A stretch of 24,112 bases of DNA from Faecalibacterium sp. CAG:1138 (GCA_000434675.1 HF988645.1:69513-93624); one strand, 5' to 3'; counted from the stretch's first letter, positions 6,340 to 14,041 are shown. Translations and numbers: made by a program. Notes: generated by a model from the sequence alone, not told the origin.

Positions 6340-8283
6340 TTATTTTTCCCTTATAACCTTATTTTTAACGTCATAATAAAGCTTGGTGGCGAAATCCTCG
6401 AAGGTCATTTCCTTTGGCACCTCGTCGTATCTGCTTCTGACGGAAACCGTTCCGCGCTCCGCTTCCTTGTCGCCGATAACCAGAACGTAAGGGATTTTCT
6501 CCACTCCCGCCGAACGGATTTTGTAGCCCAGCTTTTCGCTTCTGAGGTCGGCTTCTGCCCGAAATCCCATATTCGTCAGCTTTTCGGCGATTTCCGCCGC
6601 CGCAACTCCTGTTCTGTCGGTAAGGCTGAGCACCCTCACCTGCGTCGGCGAAAGCCAGACAGGCATCGCTCCGGCGTATTTTTCGATGAGCATGGCAAGC
6701 ATTCTTTCGTAGCAGCCCATCGAGGTTCGGTGAATTATGTACGGCCTTGCCTTTTCGCCGCTCTCGGTAACGTAGCTCATGTCGAAACGCTCCGCAAGGC
6801 ACATATCCAGCTGAATGGTTACGAGCGTGTCCTCTTTTCCGTGAACGTTTTTCATCTGAACGTCAAGCTTCGGCCCGTAAAACGCGGCTTCTCCGTAGGT
6901 TTCCGAGTAAACCACGCCGAAGTCGTCCAAAATGCGTTTCATTTCCTTTTCCGCCGCCGCCCACTGTTTGTCGGTTCCCGCATACTTATCCTTCGAGGCG
7001 GTTCCGCGCCTTGCAAACCGATAGGTAACGTCGTCTTCAAGTCCCACGGCTTTCAGCATATCCACCGCCATAGACAGCGCTTTTCCGAATTCTATTTCCA
7101 CGTCGGACGGAGCGCAAATTATGTGCCCCTCGGATATGGTGAATTGACGAAGCCGTATAAGTCCGTGCATTTCACCGCTGTCCTCGTCCCTGAAAAGAGT
7201 GGAGGTTTCGGCGTATTTCGCCGGCAAATCTCTGTACGATTTAAGACCGTTATTGAAAATGGCGTACTGGAACGGGCAAGTCATAGGTCTGAGGAAAAAC
7301 GCTTCGTCCTCGCCTTTTGCGCCCTTAACCGAAAAGAAGCTGTCCTTGCAATAGCCGTCGTAGCCGCCCGCTTTGTAAAATTCGGGTTTTGCCATATACG
7401 GGGTTTTGGTCAGACGATAACCTTGTTTTTCTTCGGTGTCTTCGACGTAGCGCTGCAATATCTGCATAACTTTCGCACCCTTCGGAAGAAGAATAGGCAG
7501 TCCCTGTCCGATGCCCGCGTCGGTCATAAAGTAGCCCAGTTCTCGCCCAAGCTTGTTGTGATCGCGCTTTTTGGCCTCCTCGAGGCGGGCAAGATAGGCG
7601 TCAAGCTCCGATTTTTTATCGAACGCCGTTCCGTAAATTCGGGTGAGCATCTTGTTGTTTTCGTTGCCTTGCCAGTAGGCTCCCGCAAGCCCCGTAAGCT
7701 TGAAGGCTTTGATTTTTCCCGTAGAAACGAGGTGCGGACCTTTGCAAAGCTCAGTGAAATCGCCTTGTCTGTAAAGCACCGCCCTCTCGTTTTTGGGCAT
7801 GCTTTCGATAATCTGAACCTTATAGTCCTCGTCAAAGCTTTTCATAACCGCCAGAGCTTCCTTTTTGGGAACGGCCTTTTTGGTTATAGGCAGATTAGCT
7901 TTTATGATTTTGCGCATTTCCGCCTCGATTTTCTGAAAATCCTCGCGGGAAATAGGCGTTTTGAATTCGAAATCGTAATAAAATCCGTTCTCTATGGCAG
8001 GCCCCAAGGCAAGCTTGACGGTCGGGTAAATGTGCTTCACCGCCATCGCAAGAACGTGAGCGCAGGTATGACGATAGATGTTTTTTCCGTCCTCGTCCGA
8101 AAACGTTATCGGCGCCAAATAACAGTCCGACATCAGAACGTCGGAAAGCTCCGCTATCTTGCCGTCAACTCTGGCGGCAATGGCGGTTTTATATGCCGAT
8201 GGCAAATAGTTTTTGAAAACGTCTGAAATTTTGAGGCCGTTTTCCGCTTCGGAAACAAGACCACCCGGAAAAGTCAAAATCAT
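6340..8283 (-). CDS. thrS: Threonyl-tRNA synthetase
   Basis: The enzyme charges tRNA-Thr and edits mis-charged Ser. The 647-residue protein has the full ThrRS layout: TGS domain (1-60), editing/SAD domain with H72-TCA-H76, class II catalytic core, and C-terminal anticodon-binding domain (~545-640). Zinc ligands match C336 (RPMTCPFQ), H387 (SEGHIIC) and H518 (PYIIHRTSMG). The motif 3 region reads MGCYERMLAML, a slightly divergent version of the common GSIERF. ATG 8283 follows AAAGGAG. It has its own promoter and a short hairpin leader instead of the T-box often found before Firmicute thrS genes. An unrecognised gene lies upstream. Confidence 0.96.
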   Translation of the reverse strand: MILTFPGGLVSEAENGLKISDVFKNYLPSAYKTAIAARVDGKIAELSDVLMSDCYLAPITFSDEDGKNIYRHTCAHVLAMAVKHIYPTVKLALGPAIENGFYYDFEFKTPISREDFQKIEAEMRKIIKANLPITKKAVPKKEALAVMKSFDEDYKVQIIESMPKNERAVLYRQGDFTELCKGPHLVSTGKIKAFKLTGLAGAYWQGNENNKMLTRIYGTAFDKKSELDAYLARLEEAKKRDHNKLGRELGYFMTDAGIGQGLPILLPKGAKVMQILQRYVEDTEEKQGYRLTKTPYMAKPEFYKAGGYDGYCKDSFFSVKGAKGEDEAFFLRPMTCPFQYAIFNNGLKSYRDLPAKYAETSTLFRDEDSGEMHGLIRLRQFTISEGHIICAPSDVEIEFGKALSMAVDMLKAVGLEDDVTYRFARRGTASKDKYAGTDKQWAAAEKEMKRILDDFGVVYSETYGEAAFYGPKLDVQMKNVHGKEDTLVTIQLDMCLAERFDMSYVTESGEKARPYIIHRTSMGCYERMLAMLIEKYAGAMPVWLSPTQVRVLSLTDRTGVAAAEIAEKLTNMGFRAEADLRSEKLGYKIRSAGVEKIPYVLVIGDKEAERGTVSVRSRYDEVPKEMTFEDFATKLYYDVKNKVIREK

Positions 8284-8298
8284 ACTCGCTCCTTTCTA

Positions 8299-8321
8299 TG
8301 TGCGCAACACGACAGCGCACA
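8299..8321 (-). promoter_or_regulatory. Hairpin in the thrS leader
   Basis: On the minus strand a perfect 7-bp stem, TGTGCGC / GCGCACA, has a 9-base loop TGTCGTGTT and lies directly before the thrS ribosome binding site. The loop contains CGT, which is one threonine anticodon. No T-tract follows, so this is not a terminator. Confidence 0.55.
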
Positions 8322-8353
8322 CGGATTTGTCGTACGTGATAAAATGTAAACCC

Positions 8354-8382
8354 ATTATATAAACGCAAACGACTTTTGTCAA
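8354..8382 (-). promoter_or_regulatory. Promoter of thrS
   Basis: On the minus strand consensus TTGACA (8382-8377), a 17-bp spacer and TATAAT (8359-8354). The expected leader is only about 65 nt long. Confidence 0.88.
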
Positions 8383-8476
8383 CCGAATGGGAGCAAGGAA
8401 TATTTTTATTTGATTTATTTTTGTTATAGCAAGCAGTTACAATCGACGAAACGATGATAACCACCGACGACCTCCG

Positions 8477-9202
8477 CTACGCCTTTTTGGTTGCGGCAAG
8501 GCTTTTTAAGGCAGACTTTGCGGCGGCAGACAGATTGTTACTTTCCAAAATAATGCGATTAGGGTGCTGCTTTACCACGGCGGTAACGAGGTTCAGCTCC
8601 TCGTCCTCGTACAGCATAGGAACCTTGACGTCGCTTTTGAGCGTCAGATTTTTAAGATAATTTTTGCTTCCGATGTCGTAAACCAACAAGCTTGCGCCGC
8701 CCTCCTCGCCGCTTGCCGAAATGAAACCCGCCACCGACAGCAAATCCGACGGATCCGCCGACACCGACAAAATGTTTTTTGACAGCGAAACGATTTCTTC
8801 CCAGTTGTTTTTCAAAGCTCCGAGAGCAAAATTGAAAACGCCGTCCACCGACACCGTATCCAGATTTTCGATGACGCTTTTAACCGCCGGAGGTTCGCCC
8901 GAAACGTCGAAATAAAGCATCGCGGCAACCACCGCCGCCTCGGACGGCGTCGAAGCGAGACAACCGGATTTTTCCGTCAGAAAATCGAACTTAACGCTTT
9001 CCAGCAAAAAGTTACATATTTCGTCGTCAACCTTCCTTTTTACTGCGTTTCCCGACTCGTCCGACGCCGCCAGCGAAAACCTCGTGCCGCTTTTCGTTTC
9101 GCTTTCCGCCACGGTCAGGTTCTCCGTTTCCTCAAACGCTGAGGACAGATTTTTTACGTACGGACGGTATTTTTTATCAACGTAAACAGTCTTTTGCCAC
9201 AT
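8477..9202 (-). CDS. Hypothetical protein upstream of thrS (possibly YtxC-like)
   Basis: I do not recognise this 241-residue protein from its sequence. It opens MWQKTVYVDKKYRPYVKN, carries a charged-to-mixed middle (DDEICNFLLESVKFDFL, ~50-67), and has no signal peptide or clear membrane helix. In Bacillus and many clostridia the gene directly before thrS is ytxC, a poorly known sporulation-associated gene of somewhat larger size; synteny suggests, but does not prove, the same here. ATG 9202 is preferred over an in-frame TTG seven codons upstream. Neither has a Shine-Dalgarno, and a TATAAT box ends only six bases before the ATG, so the mRNA may be leaderless. Confidence 0.7.
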   Translation of the reverse strand: MWQKTVYVDKKYRPYVKNLSSAFEETENLTVAESETKSGTRFSLAASDESGNAVKRKVDDEICNFLLESVKFDFLTEKSGCLASTPSEAAVVAAMLYFDVSGEPPAVKSVIENLDTVSVDGVFNFALGALKNNWEEIVSLSKNILSVSADPSDLLSVAGFISASGEEGGASLLVYDIGSKNYLKNLTLKSDVKVPMLYEDEELNLVTAVVKQHPNRIILESNNLSAAAKSALKSLAATKKA

Positions 9203-9207
9203 ACAAC

Positions 9208-9216
9208 TATTATATG
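9208..9216 (-). promoter_or_regulatory. -10-like element six bases before the ATG at 9202
   Basis: On the minus strand the sequence is CATATAATA. It contains TATAAT and also fits the CATANNNTA form of the -10 box used by the mother-cell sigma factor SigK. There is no convincing -35 for the vegetative sigma factor. Use of this box would put transcription start at or next to the start codon. Confidence 0.45.
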
Positions 9217-9251
9217 TCGCCAAAACACGATTATTCTAAAACGCAGTCTGC

Positions 9252-9284
9252 AAAAAAGCTCCCGCCAAAACGGGGAGCTTTTGT
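9252..9284 (-). terminator. Terminator after the DEDDh exonuclease gene
   Basis: The 9-bp stem AAAGCTCCC / GGGAGCTTT (9255-9263 with 9273-9281) is flanked by a run of six A on one side and TTTT on the other. In the minus direction it ends in six T residues. Confidence 0.85.
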
Positions 9285-9344
9285 ATAAGTTATAATTTAC
9301 GGCGTTTTTTAGAATACTTTTAAGCCGTTTTTCAAAGTTTTTGC

Positions 9345-10391
9345 CTATTTCAAGCGGTTAGGCCGCGAAGCAACCCTCACGAGAGCTTTCAGGTCGAACG
9401 ACGAAAAATCTTCCGTTTCAAACGGGCCTACTTCGTTTTTTGCCTCGCCGTAGGTGCAGAATTTCATTTTCGGATAGTCGGTTTTAAGTTTCTGAATTTT
9501 TTCGGAGTCGTCGTAAGAAGACACCCGAACGTAAAGGTTTGCGCGTTCGCCGGACAGGTCGAACTTCCCTCCCGAAAGATAAACCGCTTTAACGAAGCTT
9601 CTCGCTTCGTCCGGACAGTCGCGAACGAATTTGTCGCTGAACGAAATTCTTTGCCCCTTCATTTTTTCGGAAACGGGAACGAGGTTTCTGCAAACTCTTT
9701 TGACGTATTCTTCAAAGACGCCGTTCTTTTGTCTTCGGGTGAGGCGGCCTTCGTCGAGCTGCGCCTTCAAGCCTTTCTCCGAAACCATGTTCGAATAGCC
9801 TTCCGCGTTCACCTGCCCGAATTTTATGCCGTATGCCGAAACGAATTCCGAAAGCGTCATGCTTTGATCCTTCAAAACGAACCGCAAAATTTCCAGCGTT
9901 ACGCGGGCGTCCTCGTCCGAGCGGTGCGAATCGCCCGCTATTTCAAGATTTTCGGCAATGGTTTTGAGGCCGCAACCGTATTTGGTTCCGTACAAAAGCT
10001 CAACTATCTGTCTTACGTCCAGAAACTTATAGGAAACGGGAGGCAGGCCGTATTCGACGCAAGCGTTGTTCAAAAATTGCACGTCGTTTTCTATTGAAAA
10101 ACCGACCGCGACGTCCGCCTCGTCAAAAAGACCCTTAATCTTAGGATAAATTCCCGGGAATTTCGGCTGACGGCGAAAAACCTTTTCGCTGTAAGCCAAG
10201 GTTATACCCTCGGTCTGACGCTTTTTCGAATAAGGGCGAAGCCTGAAATGCGCGGGTTTAGGGTTGCACAACAGATCCTCCTGCTCATTGATATTCAAAA
10301 ATTCGTCGGCCGTAACGTAGCCGAAACTGCACAAACTGGCGTCGTTGTGGCTGCCGGTGCAGCTTTCTATGTCGAACGATAACAACTTCAT
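9345..10391 (-). CDS. DEDDh (DnaQ/PolC-type) 3'-5' exonuclease with an unassigned C-terminal region
   Basis: ATG 10391 follows CCGGAGG. The 348-residue protein begins with an RNase-T/DnaQ exonuclease fold whose metal and catalytic residues are all visible: D7 and E9 (LSFDIES), D103 (ENDVQFLN) and H156-x4-D161 (HRSDEDARVTLE). Residues 1-175 are therefore an active exonuclease domain. Residues 180-348 are mostly helical and basic, followed by a segment around 270-348 (VYLSGGKFDLSG, then LYVRVSSYDD) that may be a degenerate BRCT-like or other small alpha/beta domain, which I cannot confirm. It has its own promoter and terminator and is monocistronic. It could act in DNA repair or RNA turnover; the substrate is not readable from the sequence. 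Confidence 0.85.
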   Translation of the reverse strand: MKLLSFDIESCTGSHNDASLCSFGYVTADEFLNINEQEDLLCNPKPAHFRLRPYSKKRQTEGITLAYSEKVFRRQPKFPGIYPKIKGLFDEADVAVGFSIENDVQFLNNACVEYGLPPVSYKFLDVRQIVELLYGTKYGCGLKTIAENLEIAGDSHRSDEDARVTLEILRFVLKDQSMTLSEFVSAYGIKFGQVNAEGYSNMVSEKGLKAQLDEGRLTRRQKNGVFEEYVKRVCRNLVPVSEKMKGQRISFSDKFVRDCPDEARSFVKAVYLSGGKFDLSGERANLYVRVSSYDDSEKIQKLKTDYPKMKFCTYGEAKNEVGPFETEDFSSFDLKALVRVASRPNRLK

Positions 10392-10408
10392 ATAATGCCT
10401 CCGGCAAA

Positions 10409-10437
10409 ATTGTAGCAAATTTTTGACGATTTAGCAA
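10409..10437 (-). promoter_or_regulatory. Promoter of the exonuclease gene
   Basis: On the minus strand TTGCTA (10437-10432), a 17-bp spacer and TACAAT (10414-10409). Confidence 0.65.
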
Positions 10438-10480
10438 CCTGAAATAACGCCGCTCTCAAAAAAAACTCCGAAATATCCGC

Positions 10481-10509
10481 TTTACAATCGCATTAAATTC
10501 GGTTATACT
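10481..10509 (+). promoter_or_regulatory. Promoter of rdgB and the phosphoesterase gene
   Basis: TTTACA (10481-10486), a 17-bp spacer and TATACT (10504-10509), 30 bp before the rdgB start. Confidence 0.65.
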
Positions 10510-10538
10510 CTTTTATATCAACTGTATAAGGTAGATTT

Positions 10539-11117
10539 ATGGACATAGTAATCGCAAGCGCAAACAAGCACAAAATCGAGGAATTTCAAAAGATTTTTGC
10601 GGACAGATTTCAAAATATCGTTTCCATGACCGACGCGGGCTTTTCGGGCGACGTCGAAGAAACCGGCGAAACGCTTTTCGAAAACGCTTTGATAAAGGCC
10701 AAAACGGTTTCCGAAGCTCTGGGGGTTCCGGTGCTTTCGGACGACACGGGGCTTATCGCCGTGGCCTTGAAAAACGAACCGGGCATCAGGTCGGCGCGCT
10801 ACGCAGGCGATCACGACGATGCAAAAAATCGGAAAAAACTTATCGAAAAACTTGAAAATTTGGACAAAACTGCCTATTTCTCCTGCGTTTTGGTGCTCTA
10901 TTATCCCGACGGGCATTATATAACCGCCGAAGGAAAAACCTACGGCACCATCGTTTCGGAGGAACGCGGGAACGGAGGGTTTGGCTACGACAGCATTTTT
11001 CTGTCCAAAGATCTCGGCAAAACCTTTGCCGAAGCCACTCCCGAAGAAAAAAACGGCGTGAGCCATCGAGGCCGCGCGGCAAAAAATCTTTTGGCCGCTT
11101 TGGAGCAATCGCTGTGA
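10539..11117 (+). CDS. rdgB: XTP/dITP pyrophosphatase (RdgB/HAM1 family)
   Basis: It hydrolyses non-canonical purine triphosphates (XTP, dITP, ITP) to monophosphates and pyrophosphate and so keeps them out of DNA and RNA. The 192-residue product carries the family motifs in order: SANKHKIEEF (7-16), VLSDDTGL (~64-71), GIRSARYAG (~81-89), GNGGFGYDSIF and SHRGRAAKNLL near the end. The ribosome binding site (AAGGT) is weak. It overlaps the phosphoesterase downstream as GTGA, a pairing common in Firmicutes. Confidence 0.96.
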   Translation: MDIVIASANKHKIEEFQKIFADRFQNIVSMTDAGFSGDVEETGETLFENALIKAKTVSEALGVPVLSDDTGLIAVALKNEPGIRSARYAGDHDDAKNRKKLIEKLENLDKTAYFSCVLVLYYPDGHYITAEGKTYGTIVSEERGNGGFGYDSIFLSKDLGKTFAEATPEEKNGVSHRGRAAKNLLAALEQSL

Positions 11118-11590
11118 AAACGCTGTTTTGTTTTTCCGACACTCACGGCGCGCCGGTTCCCGAACGACTGAAAGCGATAATGGCCGAATCGGACAAAGTG
11201 GTGTTCTGCGGCGACGGACCGCTTTCGGACAGGGCCTTTTTCTCTTCCCTCGGCGACAGATTCGTGGAGGTTACGGGCAACTGCGACGGCCGCGTCAGAA
11301 GCATTCCCGAAGAAACGACGTTCGAGATCGAAGGGGTTCGCGTTCTGGTAACTCACGGGCACAATTACCGCGTGAAATCCGATCTTCTGGAATTATTCTA
11401 CCGAGCAAAGGAGCTTGACTGCAATCTCGTTCTTTACGGGCATACCCACGCCTACGACCTGACGGAAAACGGCGGTGTTACTCTGCTCGGCGTCGGTTCG
11501 CTCGGACACGGCTTTATGGGAGAAAACGGTTACGCTTACGTGGTGATCGACGGCTCCAAAATTTTTGCGAAATTTGTAAAAATCTTTTGA
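11114..11590 (+). CDS. YfcE/MJ0936-family metallophosphoesterase
   Basis: This is a calcineurin-like phosphodiesterase of 158 residues starting at GTG 11114, which overlaps the rdgB stop (GTGA). Metal-binding motifs are intact: FSDTHG (D9, H11), CGDG (D34), GNCDG (N56), THGH (H81) and GHTHAY (H110, H112). Such enzymes hydrolyse model phosphodiesters; their physiological substrate is mostly unknown. Translational coupling to rdgB implies a joint role in nucleotide housekeeping, but that is inference. Confidence 0.93.
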   Translation: MKTLFCFSDTHGAPVPERLKAIMAESDKVVFCGDGPLSDRAFFSSLGDRFVEVTGNCDGRVRSIPEETTFEIEGVRVLVTHGHNYRVKSDLLELFYRAKELDCNLVLYGHTHAYDLTENGGVTLLGVGSLGHGFMGENGYAYVVIDGSKIFAKFVKIF

Positions 11591-11619
11591 AAAATCTGCC
11601 GAAATACGCGGCAAAACAG

Positions 11620-11648
11620 TTGACAATAATGGGCAAATACCATATAAT
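11620..11648 (+). promoter_or_regulatory. Promoter of the nine-gene tRNA array
   Basis: Consensus TTGACA (11620-11625), a 17-bp spacer and TATAAT (11643-11648), 21 bp before the first tRNA. Confidence 0.88.
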
Positions 11649-11669
11649 AAATCTCGCGTTGTTACAAAT

Positions 11670-11743
<74 letters not shown>

Positions 11744-11766
11744 AAACTACTGCAAAGTTACGACGT

Positions 11767-11843
11767 GGGTCTGTAGCTCAGTCGGATAGAGCAACGGCCT
11801 TCTAAGCCGTTTGTCGGGGGTTCGAATCCCTTCAGGCTCGCCA
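11767..11843 (+). tRNA. tRNA-Arg(TCT)
   Basis: Acceptor GGGTCTG / CAGGCTC with two G-T pairs, anticodon stem ACGGC / GCCGT with loop CTTCTAA, CCA encoded. Confidence 0.97.
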
Positions 11844-11846
11844 TGT

Positions 11847-11924
11847 GGTGGATATAGCTCAGTTGGTTAGAGCGCCAGGTTGTGGCCCTGGAGGTCGTGG
11901 GTTCGACTCCCACTATTCACCCCA
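11847..11924 (+). tRNA. tRNA-His(GTG)
   Basis: Acceptor GTGGATA / TATTCAC, anticodon loop TTGTGGC. It has the discriminator C expected of histidine tRNA, with a G at the -1 position in the gene (11847). CCA is encoded. Confidence 0.97.
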
Positions 11925-11943
11925 CTACTTTGCAAGCCGTCGT

Positions 11944-12018
11944 TGGGGTATCGCCAAGCGGTAAGGCACCAGACTTTGACTCTGGCATTCGTAAGTTCAA
12001 ATCTTGCTACCCCAGCCA
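11944..12018 (+). tRNA. tRNA-Gln(TTG)
   Basis: Acceptor TGGGGTA / TACCCCA, anticodon loop CTTTGAC, CCA encoded. Confidence 0.97.
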
Positions 12019-12048
12019 ATATAGATAAGTTTGTAACAACACCAATAT

Positions 12049-12124
12049 GCCCCATTAGCTCAGTCGGTAGAGCACTTGACTTTTAATCAAGGTGTCCGGG
12101 GTTCGAATCCCCGATGGAGCACCA
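12049..12124 (+). tRNA. tRNA-Lys(TTT) with a C-A mismatch in the acceptor stem
   Basis: Anticodon stem CTTGA / TCAAG with loop CTTTTAA, normal D and T arms, CCA encoded. The acceptor reads GCCCCAT against ATGGAGC, so the third pair is C3-A70 where the usual lysine tRNA has T3-A70. Confidence 0.95.
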
Positions 12125-12196
12125 ATACTTTTTATTTTTTTCGGGCTTGCCCGAAACATCTGAGAGGCCTACCCCGGGCCGGAAAGCGCAGACTAT

Positions 12197-12280
12197 GCGA
12201 CTGTGGCGGAACTGGCAGACGCGCCAGACTTAGGATCTGGTATCGACGATGTGGGGGTTCAAGTCCCTTCAGTCGCACCA
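12197..12280 (+). tRNA. tRNA-Leu(TAG)
   Basis: Class II tRNA with a long variable arm, acceptor GCGACTG / CAGTCGC, anticodon loop CTTAGGA, CCA encoded. The 72-bp gap before it holds a small GC hairpin (TTCGGGC-TT-GCCCGAA) but no T-tract. Confidence 0.97.
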
Positions 12281-12286
12281 AATCGT

Positions 12287-12362
12287 GCACCATTAGCTCA
12301 GTTGGTAGAGCAACTGACTCTTAATCAGTGGGTCCCGGGTTCGAGTCCCTGATGGTGCACCA
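12287..12362 (+). tRNA. tRNA-Lys(CTT)
   Basis: Acceptor GCACCAT / ATGGTGC, anticodon loop CTCTTAA, CCA encoded. The T stem CCGGG / CCCTG has one C-T mismatch at pair 50-64. Confidence 0.96.
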
Positions 12363-12366
12363 ATAT

Positions 12367-12441
12367 GCGGGAGTGATTCAGTGGTAGAATGCCACCTTGC
12401 CAAGGTGGAAGTCGCGGGTCCGAATCCCGTCTCCCGCTCCA
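12367..12441 (+). tRNA. tRNA-Gly(GCC)
   Basis: Acceptor GCGGGAG / CTCCCGC, anticodon stem CCACC / GGTGG with loop TTGCCAA, CCA encoded. Confidence 0.97.
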
Positions 12442-12466
12442 GTGTTAAAGCGATTTCTTTTTTTAC

Positions 12467-12540
12467 GGCACCATAGCCAAGTGGTAAGGCACGGGCCTGC
12501 AAAGCCTTGACCCCCAGTTCAAGTCTGGGTGGTGCCTCCA
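12467..12540 (+). tRNA. tRNA-Cys(GCA)
   Basis: Acceptor GGCACCA / TGGTGCC, anticodon loop CTGCAAA, discriminator T, CCA encoded. It is the last gene of the array. Confidence 0.97.
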
Positions 12541-12580
12541 AAAAACAGCGGTCTGTTAGTTTTACGGACCGCTGTTTTTA
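12541..12580 (+). terminator. Terminator of the tRNA array
   Basis: The stem AACAGCGGTC(T) / GGACCGCTGTT is followed by TTTTT directly after tRNA-Cys. Confidence 0.88.
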
Positions 12581-12597
12581 TGCGTCTGGTTACGAAC

Positions 12598-12625
12598 GAA
12601 AAAGCTCCGCTTTGGCGGAGCCTTT
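12598..12625 (-). terminator. Terminator of the amidohydrolase gene
   Basis: The perfect 7-bp stem GCTCCGC / GCGGAGC (12604-12610 with 12615-12621) lies directly after the amidohydrolase stop and is followed on the minus strand by TTTTT. Confidence 0.85.
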
Positions 12626-12627
12626 TT

Positions 12628-13911
12628 TCAAAGATGTTTGTCGAGTTCGTTTTCGACGTATTCGAATTTTTTGACTTTCGGTTTGCGGTAAATTTTGCCT
12701 CTCAAAACGACGGTTTCGGGGCGGCGCAGGGCAGAAATATCTTCCAGCGGATTTTCGGCCACGATCAAAAAGTCTGCCGATTTTCCGACTTCGACGCTGC
12801 CGGTTATGTTGTCGATGCCCGCAATCTTTGCGTTGCCGATCGTTGCGGTTTTTAAGGCGAAATCGTTTGAAACTCCTAAATATTTGACGAAATAGCCTAA
12901 TTCTCGCCACATATCGTAATGCGTGACGAACGGGCAAGCGGTGTCGGTGCCGAGGCCGACGGGCACTCCTGCCGAGAGGCATTTTTTGGCGCAGTCAAGC
13001 ATGCCTTCAAAAACGACGAGTCCGTTTTTGCGGTGAAGCTCGGTGCCTCCCGAAACTTCCGGTTCGAACATACAGAGAGGGACGGTAGGGGATATCGTCA
13101 GAACGTGCGCCGCTTTATGCGCTTTGAAAAGTTCGACGTCCTCGTCGTCCAAAGCAGCGCCGTGTTCGATGGTGTCCACGCCGCCTTTAAGAGCAACCTT
13201 CACGCCCAGAGGGCTTTCGACGTGCGCCGCCACCTTGAAACCGAGCTTGTGCGCTTCGTCGCAGCAGGCGGCAACGATTTCGGGACTCATTCTCAAAACG
13301 CCGGGTTCGCCCTCTTTTTCGGCGTCCAGAACGCCGCCGGTTATCATAAGCTTAATAAGGTCGGGTTTGGTTCGGGCAATCTTTCTGACGTAATTTCTGC
13401 CGTCTTCGGGATCCTTGGCCTCGTATGCGAGAAGCCCCGCCATGTGGCCGCCCTCGACGGACACGGCCATGTTGGACGCTATGACGCGCGGAGCTGCAAG
13501 CTTGCCTTTTTCGGATGCGTCGCGGATTTTGCTGTCGATGTCGTCCAGACCGCCGACGGTTCGAATGGTGGTTACGCCCGACATAAGGTCGACTTTTGCG
13601 TAGGACGCGCAAAGCTTATAGACGATATATTTAGTGAGCGGATTGCTCATAAGCTTGCGGACGGTTTTTTTGTTTTGTTTTTTGGTGTCCTTCGGCATGC
13701 CGGAGCCCGGAAGGTGAACATGCAGGTTGATAAGGCCCGGCATAAGATATTTGCCCTTAAGGTCGATGGTTTTGGTACCTTCGGGGACAGGTACGCTCGT
13801 TCCTACGGCGGCGATTTTGCCGTCCTTCACGACGACGGTTGCGTTTTTCAGAACGTCATCCGAGGCGTTTTCCGTGATAACGTTTGCGTTTATGAAAGCA
13901 TAGTTCTTCAT
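12628..13911 (-). CDS. Amidohydrolase-superfamily metal-dependent hydrolase
   Basis: This cytoplasmic hydrolase of 427 residues belongs to the PF01979-type amidohydrolases, closest in style to imidazolonepropionase- or prolidase-like members. ATG 13911 has GAGG six bases upstream; an in-frame ATG four codons earlier overlaps that GAGG and is rejected. Metal-site residues are visible: H64 and H66 (LHVHLPG), a lysine at K187 (DLIKLMITGG) that could be carboxylated, H230 (AAHVES), H250 (IEHGA) and D323 (GTDT). The C-terminal GSVEVGKSADFLIV and TVVLRGK segments are the usual small beta domain. The substrate may be an amino-acid amide, a dipeptide or a cyclic imide, but this cannot be decided. Confidence 0.9.
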   Translation of the reverse strand: MKNYAFINANVITENASDDVLKNATVVVKDGKIAAVGTSVPVPEGTKTIDLKGKYLMPGLINLHVHLPGSGMPKDTKKQNKKTVRKLMSNPLTKYIVYKLCASYAKVDLMSGVTTIRTVGGLDDIDSKIRDASEKGKLAAPRVIASNMAVSVEGGHMAGLLAYEAKDPEDGRNYVRKIARTKPDLIKLMITGGVLDAEKEGEPGVLRMSPEIVAACCDEAHKLGFKVAAHVESPLGVKVALKGGVDTIEHGAALDDEDVELFKAHKAAHVLTISPTVPLCMFEPEVSGGTELHRKNGLVVFEGMLDCAKKCLSAGVPVGLGTDTACPFVTHYDMWRELGYFVKYLGVSNDFALKTATIGNAKIAGIDNITGSVEVGKSADFLIVAENPLEDISALRRPETVVLRGKIYRKPKVKKFEYVENELDKHL

Positions 13912-13941
13912 AAAAAACCTCATTTTCTTTTTTGATACCTA

Positions 13942-13970
13942 ATTATACCCCCAAGCGGTCGGTTTTGCAA
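13942..13970 (-). promoter_or_regulatory. Promoter of the amidohydrolase gene
   Basis: On the minus strand TTGCAA (13970-13965), a 17-bp spacer and TATAAT (13947-13942). Confidence 0.78.
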
Positions 13971-13990
13971 CCGGTTTGGGCGAAACTTTG

Positions 13991-14019
13991 TTGCGTATCT
14001 TCGGAAAAAGCGGTATAAT
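13991..14019 (+). promoter_or_regulatory. Promoter of the TfoX-N gene
   Basis: TTGCGT (13991-13996), a 17-bp spacer and TATAAT (14014-14019). It is divergent from the amidohydrolase promoter, with about 20 bp between the two -35 boxes. Confidence 0.75.
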
Positions 14020-14041
14020 AATAAAAATGCAGGAGGTTTTT

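Noticed and set aside
8284..8476. T-box riboswitch before thrS
   Set aside because: The leader is only about 65 nt long, has no T-box consensus (TGGNACCGCG) and no terminator; only one small hairpin is visible.
12125..12196. Terminator inside the tRNA array
   Set aside because: A GC hairpin (TTCGGGC-TT-GCCCGAA) is present, but no T-tract follows on the plus strand, so termination is unlikely.
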